Notes: a model not told the origin generated them from the letters alone. A stretch of DNA of 64,000 nucleotides from Pseudomonas sp. BMS12 (GCF_001592875.1 NZ_LSOF01000020.1:1-64000), one strand, 5' to 3'; numbered from the stretch's first letter, positions 27,038 to 36,270 are shown. Numbers and translations are program-made.

Positions 27038-27496
27038 ATGATTACCCTGAATATCAACGGCCAGGACCGTGAGTTGGACGTGGCCGACGACATGCCGCTG
27101 CTCTGGGCCTTGCGCGACGTGGCCAATCTCACCGGCACCAAGTACGGCTGCGGCATGGCGCTGTGCGGCGCTTGCACGGTGAACGTGGAGGGTCAGCCGA
27201 CCCGCTCCTGTGTGACTCCGGTGTCGGCGGTGGCCGGCAAGCGTATCAGCACCATCGAGGCGGTCGGCGAAGACGCCGTGGGCAAGGTGGTGCAGCAGAC
27301 CTGGCGTCAGCTCGACGTGGTGCAGTGTGGTTACTGCCAGTCCGGCCAGATCATGGCCGCCACGGCGCTGCTGAGCGGCAACAAGGCGCCGAGCGACGCC
27401 GATATCGACGCGGCCATGAGCGGCAATATCTGCCGTTGCGCCACCTACGTGCGGATTCGTGCGGCGATCCACGAAGCCGCCGGCAAGCTGGCCTGA
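27038..27496 (+). CDS. iorA: Molybdenum hydroxylase small subunit, [2Fe-2S] (isoquinoline 1-oxidoreductase alpha type)
   Basis: A 152-residue electron-transfer subunit. The N-terminal plant-ferredoxin-type cluster is bound by 'YGCGMALCGACTV' (~41-53) with a further Cys in 'TRSC', and the second cluster by 'VQCGYCQSGQIM' (~100-111) and 'NICRCATYVRIRAAI'. This is the xanthine-dehydrogenase-family small subunit. It is followed after 14 bases by the large subunit. Partners of this type oxidise N-heterocycles or aldehydes; the real substrate is not predictable, so the symbol only indicates the family. Confidence 0.88.
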   Translation: MITLNINGQDRELDVADDMPLLWALRDVANLTGTKYGCGMALCGACTVNVEGQPTRSCVTPVSAVAGKRISTIEAVGEDAVGKVVQQTWRQLDVVQCGYCQSGQIMAATALLSGNKAPSDADIDAAMSGNICRCATYVRIRAAIHEAAGKLA

Positions 27497-27510
27497 GGAG
27501 GCGCGCAGAC

Positions 27511-29748
27511 ATGGGCAAGATCGAAACCCCCGATAGCGCCGCCCGCGGCATTCTCAACCTCAGTCGTCGTTCGCTGCTCAAGGGCTCGGGTGGGCTGGCG
27601 CTGGGCATCTTCTTCGCGCCGCTGCTGCGTGGCGGCGAGGCGCTGGCGGCCGCTGCGCCGTTGGAGCCGAACGCCTTCGTGCGTATCGACCCCGACGGCA
27701 CGGTGACCGTGCTGGCCAAACATCTGGAGATGGGCCAGGGCAGTTACACCGGCCTGGCCACCCTGCTCGCCGAAGAGCTGGATGCCGACTGGGACAAGGT
27801 GCGCGTCGAAGGCGCGCCGGCCGATGTGAAGCGCTACAACAACCTCGCCTTCGGCCCGATGCAGGGCACCGGCGGCAGCACCGCCATGGCCAACTCCTGG
27901 GAGCAGATGCGCAACGCCGGCGCCGTGGCCAAGGCCATGCTGGTGGCTGCTGCGGCGCAGCGCTGGGCGGTGCCGGCCAGTGAAATCAGCGTCGACAAGA
28001 GCGTGCTCAGTCACGCCGGCTCCGGCCGTAGTGCCGGTTTCGGCGAGCTGGTCGAAGCGGCGGCGGCGCAGCCGGTGCCCGAGCAGGTTCGCCTCAAGCA
28101 GCCGCAGGACTTCAAGCTGATCGGCAAGGTCGAGCTGCGCCGCAAGGACAGCTCGGTCAAGACCGATGGCAGTGCCCTGTTCACTCAGGACTTCAAGCTG
28201 CCGGGCATGCTGGTGGCGATGGTCGCCTATCCGCCGCGCTTCGGTGGCGTGCCGCGCGCTGTCGACAGCAGCAAGGCCAAGGCGGTACGCGATGTGGTCG
28301 CGGTGGTGGAATTCCGTGATTTGCCGCATGGCCGTTCAGGTGTTGCCGTGCTGGCGAAGAACACCTGGGCCGCGCGCCAGGGGCGCGATGCGCTGGTGAT
28401 CGATTGGGACGAGAGCCAGGCCTTCACCCTCGGTAGCGCGGAAATTCTCGCCCAGTACCGCGAGAGTGCTGGCCAGCCTGGCCTTCCCGCCACGAGCAAG
28501 GGCGATGCCGCGGCTGCGCTGAGCGCGGCGGCGAAAACCATCGAGGCCGAGTACGAGTTTCCCTACCTGGCGCATGCGGCGATGGAGCCGATGAACTGCC
28601 TGGTGAAGCTCTCCGCCGAGCGTTGCGAGATCTGGAACGGCGAGCAGTTCCAGACCGTCGACCAGGCGATCATCAGCGGCTACCTGGGCTTCCAGCCTGA
28701 ACAGGTTTCGCTGACTCAGCTGTATGCCGGCGGCAGCTTCGGGCGTCGCGCCAGTTCGGTGTCGGACTACCTGCTGGAGGCGGTGGCCATCGCCAAGGCG
28801 GCCCGCGCCCAGGGCGTCGAGGCGCCGGTGAAGATGGTCTGGAGCCGCGAGGACGACACCCGTGGCGGTTACTACCGGCCGCTGTACCTGCACCGCGTGC
28901 GCATCGGCCTGGACCAGGCCGGCAAGCTGCAGGCCTGGCACAACCGCATCGTCGGTCAGTCGATCATTGCCGGCACCTCTATGGAGCCGTTCATGGTCAA
29001 GGAGGGGATCGACCACACCTCGGTGGAAGGCCTGTCCAACCTGGCTTACAGCGTGCCCAACCTGCAGGTGGAGCTGAGCACGCCGAGCAACATCAAGGTG
29101 CCGGTGCTGTGGTGGCGCTCGGTGGGCCATACCCACACCGGCTACGTCGCCGAAACCATGATCGACGAGGCCGCCGTGGCTGCTGGCAAGGACCCCTACG
29201 CCTTTCGTCACGCTCTGCTGGACAGCCGTCCGCGGCATCGCGGGGTGCTCGAACTGGCAGCCGAGCAGGCCGGCTGGGATCAGCCACTGGCGCCCGGCGC
29301 TGCGGGCGAGAAGCGCGGGCGCGGCATCGCCGTGCACGAGTCGTTCGGCTCCTTCGTCGCCCAGGTCGTCGAGGTGACGGTCAAGGCCGACGGCAGCTAT
29401 CGTCTCGATCGCGTGGTCTGCGCGGTGGACTGCGGCATCGCCATCAACCCGGACGTGATCCGCGCGCAGATGGAAGGCGGCATCGGCTTCGGCCTGGCGG
29501 CGGCGTTGCATGGTGCCATCACCCTGCAGGAGGGGCGCGTGGCGCAGTCGAACTTCCATGACTTCCAGGTGCTGCGGATGAACGAAATGCCCAAGGTCGA
29601 GGTGCATATCCTGCCATCGGCCGAGAGTCCCACCGGCGTTGGCGAACCGGGCGTGCCGCCGCTGGCACCGGCGCTGGCCAATGCGCTGTTCGCCGCCACC
29701 GGCGTGCGTCTGCGCAAGCTGCCGTTGCCGGCGCAGATCACGGCCTGA
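27511..29748 (+). CDS. iorB: Molybdopterin-binding large subunit, isoquinoline 1-oxidoreductase beta type, Tat-exported
   Basis: A 745-residue catalytic subunit with a twin-arginine motif SRRSLLK near residue 15 followed by a hydrophobic stretch, so the heterodimer is probably folded with its cofactor and exported to the periplasm. It carries molybdopterin-cytosine-type motifs: 'LEMGQGSYTGLATLLAEELD', 'GTGGSTAMANSW', 'PYLAHAAMEPMNC', 'YAGGSFGRRASS', and the C-terminal 'PTGVGEPGVPPLAPALANAL' with the conserved Glu. The family oxidises aldehydes or N-heteroaromatics with water as oxygen donor. The convergent xdhC gene (29835) probably helps insert the molybdenum cofactor. Confidence 0.9.
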   Translation: MGKIETPDSAARGILNLSRRSLLKGSGGLALGIFFAPLLRGGEALAAAAPLEPNAFVRIDPDGTVTVLAKHLEMGQGSYTGLATLLAEELDADWDKVRVEGAPADVKRYNNLAFGPMQGTGGSTAMANSWEQMRNAGAVAKAMLVAAAAQRWAVPASEISVDKSVLSHAGSGRSAGFGELVEAAAAQPVPEQVRLKQPQDFKLIGKVELRRKDSSVKTDGSALFTQDFKLPGMLVAMVAYPPRFGGVPRAVDSSKAKAVRDVVAVVEFRDLPHGRSGVAVLAKNTWAARQGRDALVIDWDESQAFTLGSAEILAQYRESAGQPGLPATSKGDAAAALSAAAKTIEAEYEFPYLAHAAMEPMNCLVKLSAERCEIWNGEQFQTVDQAIISGYLGFQPEQVSLTQLYAGGSFGRRASSVSDYLLEAVAIAKAARAQGVEAPVKMVWSREDDTRGGYYRPLYLHRVRIGLDQAGKLQAWHNRIVGQSIIAGTSMEPFMVKEGIDHTSVEGLSNLAYSVPNLQVELSTPSNIKVPVLWWRSVGHTHTGYVAETMIDEAAVAAGKDPYAFRHALLDSRPRHRGVLELAAEQAGWDQPLAPGAAGEKRGRGIAVHESFGSFVAQVVEVTVKADGSYRLDRVVCAVDCGIAINPDVIRAQMEGGIGFGLAAALHGAITLQEGRVAQSNFHDFQVLRMNEMPKVEVHILPSAESPTGVGEPGVPPLAPALANALFAATGVRLRKLPLPAQITA

Positions 29749-29755
29749 CGGCGAT

Positions 29756-29807
29756 CGCCATAAACACCAACGCCCGGGTAACTGCCCGGGCGTTGGTGTT
29801 TATGGCG
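29756..29807. terminator. Perfect 23-bp inverted repeat between iorB and xdhC
   Basis: Arms at 29756-29778 and 29785-29807 (start CGCCATAAACACC, end GGTGTTTATGGCG) pair with no mismatch around a six-base loop. The two flanking genes converge here, so this is most simply a bidirectional terminator, although neither side has a long T tract. Confidence 0.6.
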
Positions 29808-29834
29808 GATTTCCGGAACGCATTCGGGCTAGGT

Positions 29835-31022
29835 TTAGGACGCGCTCAGCCTGGTCTCCGTCCCGATCTCGCTGCAATCCTGCGGCGTCGGCGCGTGGAT
29901 CGCCGCCTGCCGATGCCTGAGCATGCCGCCGTCGCGCCGGTTCAGTGCCGCGGTCATCTCGGCGAGGACGGCCGTGGCCACGCTCTCCGGGGTGTCGCCG
30001 CCGATATCCAGGCCGATGGGGTAGTGCAGGCGGTCCAATGCCGAGAGCTCGCTGCCCTGCACGGCAATCTCGTCGAGCAGGCGCTCCGTGCGTTCGCGCG
30101 GGCCCAGTTGGCCGACATAGGCGGGCTGGCCGCGCAGCACGCCACCCAGCCAGTGGCGGTCCTGGCTGTAGCTGTGGCTCATCACCGCCACCAGTGCGCC
30201 GTCGGTCAGATGGTGCAGGGCGTAGGGCGCGGTGGGCTCGACCTGCAGCACCGCATCGGCCTCGGCAAAGCGCTCGGCGCGGGCGAAGTGGGCGCGACCA
30301 TCCACCACCGTCACGTGCCAGTCCAGCAGCTTGGCCATATGCACCAGTGGTTGGGCGTCGTGGCCGGCGCCGAAGATCACCAGACGGCGCTGCGGCGCCA
30401 GGTATTCGCAGAACACCTCCACCTCGCCGCGCGCATCGCGGTAACGGCGCAGCGAGGAACGGCCCAGTGCCAGGGTCTCGGCCAGATCGGTGCGTACCCG
30501 GGCATCCAGCGCCGGATCGAGCAGGCGACCGTTCGCACCGGTTTGCGGATGCAGCAGCAGGCGCTCGCCGACCCGCACGCGGGCATTGCGGTAGCTGGCG
30601 ATCACAGTGGCGAGCGCCCCGGCCTGAGCGCTTTCGCGCACCCGGCGCAGCAGCTCGGACACCACCAGCGGCCTTTCCGCGCTATGCCGCTCCAGCAGCA
30701 CATGCACGGTGCCGTTGCAGCCGAGGCCGAAAGTCAGCGCGGCGTCCTGATCGTCGTCATCGTCCTGGGTGGCGGTGCTGTAGCGGCGGATCACCGACTC
30801 GCCGGCATCGGTCAGCCACCAGGCCTTCTTCGCCACCTCGGACTCCAGGCAGCCGCCACTGATGGTGCCGACCGTGCCGCCGTAGAGCGGAATCAGCATG
30901 CGCGCGCCGGGGCGGCGATAGGCCGAACCCTCGACCTTGACCACCGTGGCCAGCACGGCCTGGCCGCCGTCGCGCTCGACGGCGGCGATGGCGCCCAGCA
31001 GGGCGCTGATTCCCGACAGCAT
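29835..31022 (-). CDS. XdhC family protein, molybdenum-cofactor insertion
   Basis: A 395-residue protein with an N-terminal XdhC/CoxI domain ('AVLATVVKVEGSAYRRPGARM', ~22-42; 'ISGGCLESEVAK') and a C-terminal Rossmann-type XdhC_C domain ('LVIFGAGHDAQPLVHMAKLL', 'VVDGRAHF', 'VAVMSHSYSQDRHWL'). XdhC proteins bind and protect the molybdenum cofactor and hand it to xanthine-dehydrogenase-family enzymes. Convergent with iorB, its probable client. The start at 31022 is preferred over 31079 because it begins directly before the conserved domain. Confidence 0.88.
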   Translation of the reverse strand: MLSGISALLGAIAAVERDGGQAVLATVVKVEGSAYRRPGARMLIPLYGGTVGTISGGCLESEVAKKAWWLTDAGESVIRRYSTATQDDDDDQDAALTFGLGCNGTVHVLLERHSAERPLVVSELLRRVRESAQAGALATVIASYRNARVRVGERLLLHPQTGANGRLLDPALDARVRTDLAETLALGRSSLRRYRDARGEVEVFCEYLAPQRRLVIFGAGHDAQPLVHMAKLLDWHVTVVDGRAHFARAERFAEADAVLQVEPTAPYALHHLTDGALVAVMSHSYSQDRHWLGGVLRGQPAYVGQLGPRERTERLLDEIAVQGSELSALDRLHYPIGLDIGGDTPESVATAVLAEMTAALNRRDGGMLRHRQAAIHAPTPQDCSEIGTETRLSAS

Positions 31023-31104
31023 AGGCTCTCTCCCTGGCAGGTTTGGTGGGGCGCTGCGCCGCGCCGCCCAGGCTGCCAATGTCGCCCAGGCCAGTCAGGA
31101 GGGG

Positions 31105-32079
31105 CTAGGCCGATCCTGCTGGATCATTGCCTGATCCTGCTGCGCCGAGCTGGAAGCGTTCGGCCAGCTGGCCGATGGCGGCCCGCTCACTGCGGATGAA
31201 GTCGCGGAAGGCCTGCGCCACCGGCGACAGGCGTTTGCCGCGACCATGTACCACGCACCAACTGCGCCGCAGTGGCAGCTCTTCCACCGGCAGCTCGCGC
31301 AGCAGGCCGTGGCTGAGCTCCAGGCGCACGGCGTGACGAGACAGCAGGGCCAGGCCGAGCCCGGCCGCTACGGCCTCGACCTGGGATTCGCAGGAGCCGA
31401 CCTCCAGGGTCTGGGCGAAATGCGCGCGCTTCTGATGGCAATACTCCTCACAGGCGCGGCGAGTGCCCGAGCCGGGCTCGCGCACCAGCAGCGGGAAGCT
31501 GGTGAGATCGCTCAGGCGCAGTTTCTCCAGCGAGCACAGCGGGTGCTGCGGCGGCGCCACCGCGATGATCGGGTTGTTGAGGAAGGGGAAGAAATCCAGG
31601 CCCATGTCGCTGGGCACCTGGGACATGATCAGCAGGTCGTCGCGACTCGCCGACAGACGGCGCACCGCCTGGGCGTGATTGACCACCACCAGCTGCAGGC
31701 TGACTTCCGGATGCTGCTCGCGGAAGGCGGCGAACAGGTGCGGCACCAGGTACTTGGCGCTGGACTCCACGGCCAGACTGAGCTGGCCCTGCAGCGAGCC
31801 CTGCAGGTCGGAGAGTTGCATGTCCAGGGCTTCCAGGCGGCCAAAGACATCTTCGCTGGCCTTCAGCAGCGCCTCGGCGGCAGGGGTCAGGTAGAGCTTC
31901 TTGGCCACGTAATCGAACAGCGGCTGGTCGATCAGCTCTTCCAGTTGGCGGATCTGCAGGCTGACCGCCGGCTGGGTCAGCGCCATTTCTTCGGCGGCGC
32001 GGCTGTACGAACGGCTTTCACACACGGCGCGGAAAATCTGCAGCTGACGAAAAGTCATTCGCATCAATGACTTGCGCAT
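31105..32079 (-). CDS. pycR: LysR family regulator of pyruvate carboxylase (PycR-like)
   Basis: A 324-residue LysR-type regulator: N-terminal winged HTH ('LQIFRAVCESRSYSRAAEEMALTQPAVSLQIRQLEE', ~13-48) and a substrate-binding domain with 'REPGSGTRRACEEYC'. It is divergent from pycA, the arrangement known for PycR in P. aeruginosa, which is why I use that name; the effector is not known. Starts at M1, M6 and M8 are all possible. Inverted repeat ATAAG-TCTTTA-CTTAT in the intergenic space is a candidate LysR site. Confidence 0.82.
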   Translation of the reverse strand: MRKSLMRMTFRQLQIFRAVCESRSYSRAAEEMALTQPAVSLQIRQLEELIDQPLFDYVAKKLYLTPAAEALLKASEDVFGRLEALDMQLSDLQGSLQGQLSLAVESSAKYLVPHLFAAFREQHPEVSLQLVVVNHAQAVRRLSASRDDLLIMSQVPSDMGLDFFPFLNNPIIAVAPPQHPLCSLEKLRLSDLTSFPLLVREPGSGTRRACEEYCHQKRAHFAQTLEVGSCESQVEAVAAGLGLALLSRHAVRLELSHGLLRELPVEELPLRRSWCVVHGRGKRLSPVAQAFRDFIRSERAAIGQLAERFQLGAAGSGNDPAGSA

Positions 32080-32116
32080 TATCTAAAGTCCGCATGAGGG
32101 GTTGAAGAAAAGAACT

Positions 32117-32132
32117 ATAAGTCTTTACTTAT
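32117..32132. promoter_or_regulatory. Candidate LysR-type binding site between pycR and pycA
   Basis: ATAAG-TCTTTA-CTTAT is a 5-6-5 inverted repeat that contains the T-N11-A pattern of LysR sites. It is 38 bases from the pycR start and ~135 bases before pycA. Confidence 0.4.
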
Positions 32133-32268
32133 GCTTAACCCAATAAATATTGATTTTGGTTATTCAGATGGCGGGCGTAGGGTAAATGCACGACCGCCGA
32201 GGCCTTTGCGGTCACCCGTAGACCGCTTTGCTGCGGTCGTTTGTTCACATGAGCGAGGAACCCGGCTC

Positions 32269-33684
32269 GTGATCAAGAAGATCCTCATCGCCAACCGCGG
32301 CGAGATTGCCGTGCGTATCGTGCGCGCCTGTGCCGAGATGGGCATCCGTTCGGTGGCTGTGTATTCCGAAGCGGATCGCCAGGCTCTGCACGTCAAGCGC
32401 GCCGACGAGGCGCACAGCATCGGCGACGACCCACTGGCCGGTTATCTGAACCCGCGCAAGCTGGTCAACCTGGCGGTGGAAACCGGCTGCGACGCCCTGC
32501 ACCCCGGTTATGGCTTTCTCTCGGAAAACGCCGAGCTGGCGGAAATCTGCGCCGAGCGCGGTATCAAGTTCATCGGTCCCAGCGCCGAAGTCATTCGCCG
32601 CATGGGCGACAAGACCGAAGCGCGGCGCAGCATGATCGCCGCCGGCGTGCCCTGCACGCCCGGCACCGAGGGCAACGTCGCCGACATCGATGAGGCCCTG
32701 CGCGAAGGTGAACGCATCGGCTACCCGGTGATGCTCAAGGCCACTTCCGGCGGCGGCGGTCGCGGTATCCGTCGCTGCAACAGCCGCGAGGAGCTGGAAC
32801 AGAATTTCCCGCGAGTGATCTCCGAGGCGACCAAGGCGTTCGGCAGCGCTGAGGTGTTCCTCGAGAAATGCATCGTCAATCCCAAGCACATCGAGGCGCA
32901 GATCCTGGCCGACAGCTTCGGCAACACCGTGCACCTGTATGAGCGCGACTGCTCGATCCAGCGGCGCAACCAGAAGCTGATCGAGATCGCCCCCAGCCCG
33001 CAGCTGACGCCCGAGCAACGCGCCTACATCGGCGACCTCGCCGTGCGCGCGGCCAAGGCTGTGGGCTACGAAAATGCCGGTACCGTGGAGTTCCTGCTCG
33101 CCGATGGCGAGGTGTACTTCATGGAGATGAACACCCGGGTGCAGGTGGAGCACACCATCACCGAGGAAATCACCGGCATCGACATCGTCCGCGAGCAGAT
33201 CCGCATCGCTTCGGGTCTGGAACTGTCGGTCAAGCAGGAAGACATCATCCACCGTGGTTATGCCCTGCAGTTCCGCATCAACGCCGAGGACCCGAAGAAC
33301 AACTTCCTGCCCTCGTTCGGCAAGATCACCCGCTACTACGCTCCCGGCGGCCCGGGTGTGCGCACCGACACGGCGATCTATACCGGTTACACCATCCCGC
33401 CCTACTACGACTCCATGTGCCTGAAGCTGATCGTCTGGGCGCTGACCTGGGAAGAGGCCATGGACCGCGGCCTGCGCGCGCTGGACGACATGCGCGTGCA
33501 GGGGGTGAAGACCACCGCGGCCTACTATCAGGAAATCCTGCGCAACCCCGAGTTCCGCAGCGGCCAGTTCAACACCAGCTTCGTCGAGGCCCACCCGGAA
33601 CTGACCCAGTACTCGATCAAGCGCAACCCGTCGCACCTGGCCATCGCCATCGCCACCGCCATCGCCGCCCACGCCGGCCTGTAG
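32269..33684 (+). CDS. pycA: Pyruvate carboxylase subunit A (biotin carboxylase)
   Basis: A 471-residue ATP-dependent biotin carboxylase. The N-terminus 'KKILIANRGEIAVRIVRACAEMG' is diagnostic, followed by 'HPGYGFLSENAELAEICAERG' (~75), the ATP-grasp glycine loop 'KATSGGGGRGIRR' (~156-168), 'EMNTRVQVEHTITEEITGID' (~286-305) and 'GYALQFRINAEDP'. GTG at 32269 is chosen because the conserved N-terminus begins there. It forms a two-subunit pyruvate carboxylase with pycB, 16 bases downstream, making oxaloacetate from pyruvate and bicarbonate for anaplerosis. Confidence 0.95.
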   Translation: MIKKILIANRGEIAVRIVRACAEMGIRSVAVYSEADRQALHVKRADEAHSIGDDPLAGYLNPRKLVNLAVETGCDALHPGYGFLSENAELAEICAERGIKFIGPSAEVIRRMGDKTEARRSMIAAGVPCTPGTEGNVADIDEALREGERIGYPVMLKATSGGGGRGIRRCNSREELEQNFPRVISEATKAFGSAEVFLEKCIVNPKHIEAQILADSFGNTVHLYERDCSIQRRNQKLIEIAPSPQLTPEQRAYIGDLAVRAAKAVGYENAGTVEFLLADGEVYFMEMNTRVQVEHTITEEITGIDIVREQIRIASGLELSVKQEDIIHRGYALQFRINAEDPKNNFLPSFGKITRYYAPGGPGVRTDTAIYTGYTIPPYYDSMCLKLIVWALTWEEAMDRGLRALDDMRVQGVKTTAAYYQEILRNPEFRSGQFNTSFVEAHPELTQYSIKRNPSHLAIAIATAIAAHAGL

Positions 33685-33700
33685 GGGAAGGATTCAGATC

Positions 33701-35515
33701 ATGAGCAAGACCAAGAAAATCACCGTCACCGACACCATCCTGCGCGATGCCCACCAGTCGATCATTGCCACGCGCATGCGCACCGAGGACATGCTGCCGA
33801 TCTGCGGCAAGCTCGACCAGGTCGGCTACTGGTCGCTGGAAGTCTGGGGCGGCGCCACTTTCGACGCCTGCGTGCGCTTCCTCAAGGAAGACCCCTGGGA
33901 GCGCCTGCGCAAGCTCAAGGCCGCGCTGCCCAACACCCGCCTGCAGATGCTCCTGCGCGGGCAGAACCTGCTCGGCTACCGCCACTACAGCGACGACGTG
34001 GTGCGCGCCTTCGTGGCCAAGGCTGCGGTCAATGGCATCGACGTGTTCCGCATCTTCGACGCGATGAACGACGTGCGTAACCTGCGCGTCTCCATCGAGG
34101 CGGTGAAGGCCGCCGGCAAGCACGCCCAGGGCACCCTCAGCTACACCACCAGCCCGGTGCACACCGTGGCTGCCTACGTCGAACAGGCCAAGGCCATGCA
34201 GGCCATGGGCATCGACTCTATCGCCATCAAGGACATGGCCGGGCTGCTGACGCCTTACGCCACCTTCGAACTGGTCAAGGCACTCAAGGCCGAGGTCGAT
34301 CTGCCGGTGTTTATCCACAGCCACGATACTGCCGGCCTGGGCGCGATGTGCCAGCTGAAGGCCATCGAGGCCGGCGCCGACCATATCGACACCGCCATCT
34401 CCAGCTTCGCCTGGGGCACCAGCCACCCCGGCACCGAGTCGATGGTCGCTGCCTTGCGTGGCAGTGAGTTCGATACGGGGCTGGATCTGGAGCTGATCCA
34501 GGAGATCGGCATGTACTTCCATGCCGTGCGCAAGAAGTACCACCAGTTCGAGAGCGAATTCACCGCCGTGGATACCCGTGTGCAGGTCAACCAGGTGCCG
34601 GGCGGCATGATGTCCAACCTGGCCAACCAGCTGAAGGAACAGGGCGCGCTGAACCGCATCAACGAAGTGTTCGCCGAGATTCCGAAAGTGCGCGAAGACC
34701 TCGGCTTCCCGCCCCTGGTCACCCCGACCTCACAGATCGTCGGCACCCAGGCGGTGTTCAACGTGCTCGCCGGTGCGCGCTACAAGACCATCACCAACGA
34801 GGTGAAACTGTACCTGCAGGGCCGCTACGGCAAGGCGCCGGGCAAGGTCAACGAGGCGCTGCGCAAGCAGGCCATCGGTAGCGAGGAAGTCATTGATGTG
34901 CGCCCGGCCGACCTGCTCAAGCCGGAGATGGCCAAGCTGCGCGAGGAGATCGGCGCCCTGGCCAAGAGCGAAGAAGACGTGCTGACCTTCGCCATGTTCC
35001 CGGACATCGGTCGCAAGTTCCTCGAAGAGCGTGCGGCCGGCACCCTGACCCCGGAAGTACTGCTGCCGATTCCCGAAGCTGGCGGCGTGGCCGCAGCCGG
35101 TGGCGAAGGCGTGCCGACCGAGTTCGTGGTCGACGTGCATGGCGAGAGCTACCGCGTGGACATCACCGGCGTGGGCGTGAAGGGCGACGGCAAGCGCCAC
35201 TTCTACCTGTCCATCGACGGCATGCCGGAAGAGGTGGTGTTCGAGCCGCTCAACGACTTCGTCGCCGGTAGCGGCGGCAAGCGCAAGCAGGCCAGTGCGC
35301 CGGGCGACGTCAGCACCACCATGCCGGGCAATATCGTCGACGTGCTGGTCAAGGAAGGCGATCAGGTCAAAGCCGGCCAGGCCGTGCTGATCACCGAGGC
35401 GATGAAGATGGAAACCGAAGTGCAGGCGCCCATCGCCGGTACCGTGAAGGTCATTCACGTGGCCAAGGGCGACCGGGTCAACCCGGGCGACGTGCTGGTG
35501 GAAATCGTCGCCTGA
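33701..35515 (+). CDS. pycB: Pyruvate carboxylase subunit B (carboxyltransferase plus biotin carrier)
   Basis: A 604-residue protein with an N-terminal carboxyltransferase domain ('TDTILRDAHQSIIATRMRTEDML' ~10-32; 'ALPNTRLQMLLRGQNLLGYRHY'; 'IKDMAGLLTPY'; 'HSHDTAGLGAM'), a central PYC_OADA domain and a C-terminal biotin carrier with 'TEAMKMETEV', whose Lys takes biotin, about 35 residues from the end. An acidic/Gly linker precedes the carrier. It is related to oxaloacetate decarboxylase alpha subunits, but no sodium-pump beta/gamma genes are nearby and a biotin carboxylase is adjacent, so carboxylation is the likely direction. Confidence 0.94.
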   Translation: MSKTKKITVTDTILRDAHQSIIATRMRTEDMLPICGKLDQVGYWSLEVWGGATFDACVRFLKEDPWERLRKLKAALPNTRLQMLLRGQNLLGYRHYSDDVVRAFVAKAAVNGIDVFRIFDAMNDVRNLRVSIEAVKAAGKHAQGTLSYTTSPVHTVAAYVEQAKAMQAMGIDSIAIKDMAGLLTPYATFELVKALKAEVDLPVFIHSHDTAGLGAMCQLKAIEAGADHIDTAISSFAWGTSHPGTESMVAALRGSEFDTGLDLELIQEIGMYFHAVRKKYHQFESEFTAVDTRVQVNQVPGGMMSNLANQLKEQGALNRINEVFAEIPKVREDLGFPPLVTPTSQIVGTQAVFNVLAGARYKTITNEVKLYLQGRYGKAPGKVNEALRKQAIGSEEVIDVRPADLLKPEMAKLREEIGALAKSEEDVLTFAMFPDIGRKFLEERAAGTLTPEVLLPIPEAGGVAAAGGEGVPTEFVVDVHGESYRVDITGVGVKGDGKRHFYLSIDGMPEEVVFEPLNDFVAGSGGKRKQASAPGDVSTTMPGNIVDVLVKEGDQVKAGQAVLITEAMKMETEVQAPIAGTVKVIHVAKGDRVNPGDVLVEIVA

Positions 35516-35538
35516 GCCGCTAAAGAGTAAGTCCCGCT

Positions 35539-35564
35539 GGGGGAGCTTCGGCTCCCCCTTTTTT
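35539..35564 (+). terminator. Rho-independent terminator after pycB
   Basis: GGGGGAGC-TTCG-GCTCCCCC followed by TTTTTT, 24 bases after the pycB stop codon. A very clear intrinsic terminator with a UUCG tetraloop. Confidence 0.92.
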
Positions 35565-35637
35565 ATGGCCGGGTCCTTGTAGGCGTCGCCCAGGCGCTCC
35601 TTCGGCTAGCCCATGCCGGGTGCTGTTCTGCGGGCAA

Positions 35638-35666
35638 CAAAAAGGGAAGCACTCGGCTTCCCTTTT
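35638..35666 (-). terminator. Terminator of the DUF1127 gene
   Basis: AAAAGGGAAGC-ACTCG-GCTTCCCTTTT; read on the minus strand the stem ends in a T run (CCCTTTTTG). It lies about 20 bases beyond the stop codon of the small gene at 35688. Confidence 0.75.
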
Positions 35667-35687
35667 GGCTACTGCTTACAGCCAGGC

Positions 35688-35903
35688 TTAGCGCCAGAAC
35701 GGCTTGCGGACTTCTTCGGCGCGCTCGTTCAGGCTGATGCCGGCGTCGGCCAGCAGGCGTGCGTCCAGGCGGGCCAGCTCGCGGCGGCTGCTCGAGCGGC
35801 GCTGCCACAGCAGCAGGGTGGCCAGGGCGCGCAGCGGCAGCAGGCCGGTGGCATTGGAGGTGTGTTGCTGGAACATCGAGTCGGAACTGAGGGTACGTTC
35901 CAT
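35688..35903 (-). CDS. DUF1127 small protein
   Basis: A 71-residue protein whose C-terminal half is the DUF1127 (YjiS-like) motif, 'SSSRRELARLDARLLADAGIS' with an Arg-rich lead-in, preceded by a hydrophobic 'LLPLRALATLLLWQ' segment. Small DUF1127 proteins bind RNA or membranes in some alpha-proteobacteria and are often stress- or nutrient-regulated; the role in Pseudomonas is not established. A good ribosome site (GGAAG) precedes the ATG. Own terminator at 35638. Confidence 0.82.
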   Translation of the reverse strand: MERTLSSDSMFQQHTSNATGLLPLRALATLLLWQRRSSSRRELARLDARLLADAGISLNERAEEVRKPFWR

Positions 35904-36270
35904 GGTGGTGCTTCCTTCCGCTTGTGGCGGGGTTAGAGGGTGTTCTACTGGAAGGCTATTTTCCTGACTGTGTGGTCGGTTTTATAGGCACAGCTGGGTT
36001 AAATTGTCGGGCTATTTGTTAGCCAGCTTTGCAACTGTTCTGCTTGGTGGAACACAACTGTACTGGTCCTCCGTGGAAAATCCTGAGCTGTGATAATTGC
36101 CAGGTTTTTTCACTGCACAGGGCCGCCACTACAGCGAATGCCTGGCGATACAGTTCCCTAAACTGTTTTAGTCAAAGCCCATCTGTTATTGCCTCGCTTG
36201 CCGGTTTTGGCGCTGCGCCATGGCGGCGTAAAGTAGGCCGATCTCGGTGGCCGTCCAGCAAGGAAATCCC
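35904..36270. other. 367-base intergenic region between DUF1127 gene and ltaE
   Basis: Noticeably more AT-rich than the surrounding genes. It must hold the promoter of the DUF1127 gene (reading left) and of ltaE (reading right). Short A/T-rich blocks near 35950-36120 could be promoter elements, but no strong repeat or hairpin is evident. Confidence 0.4.
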
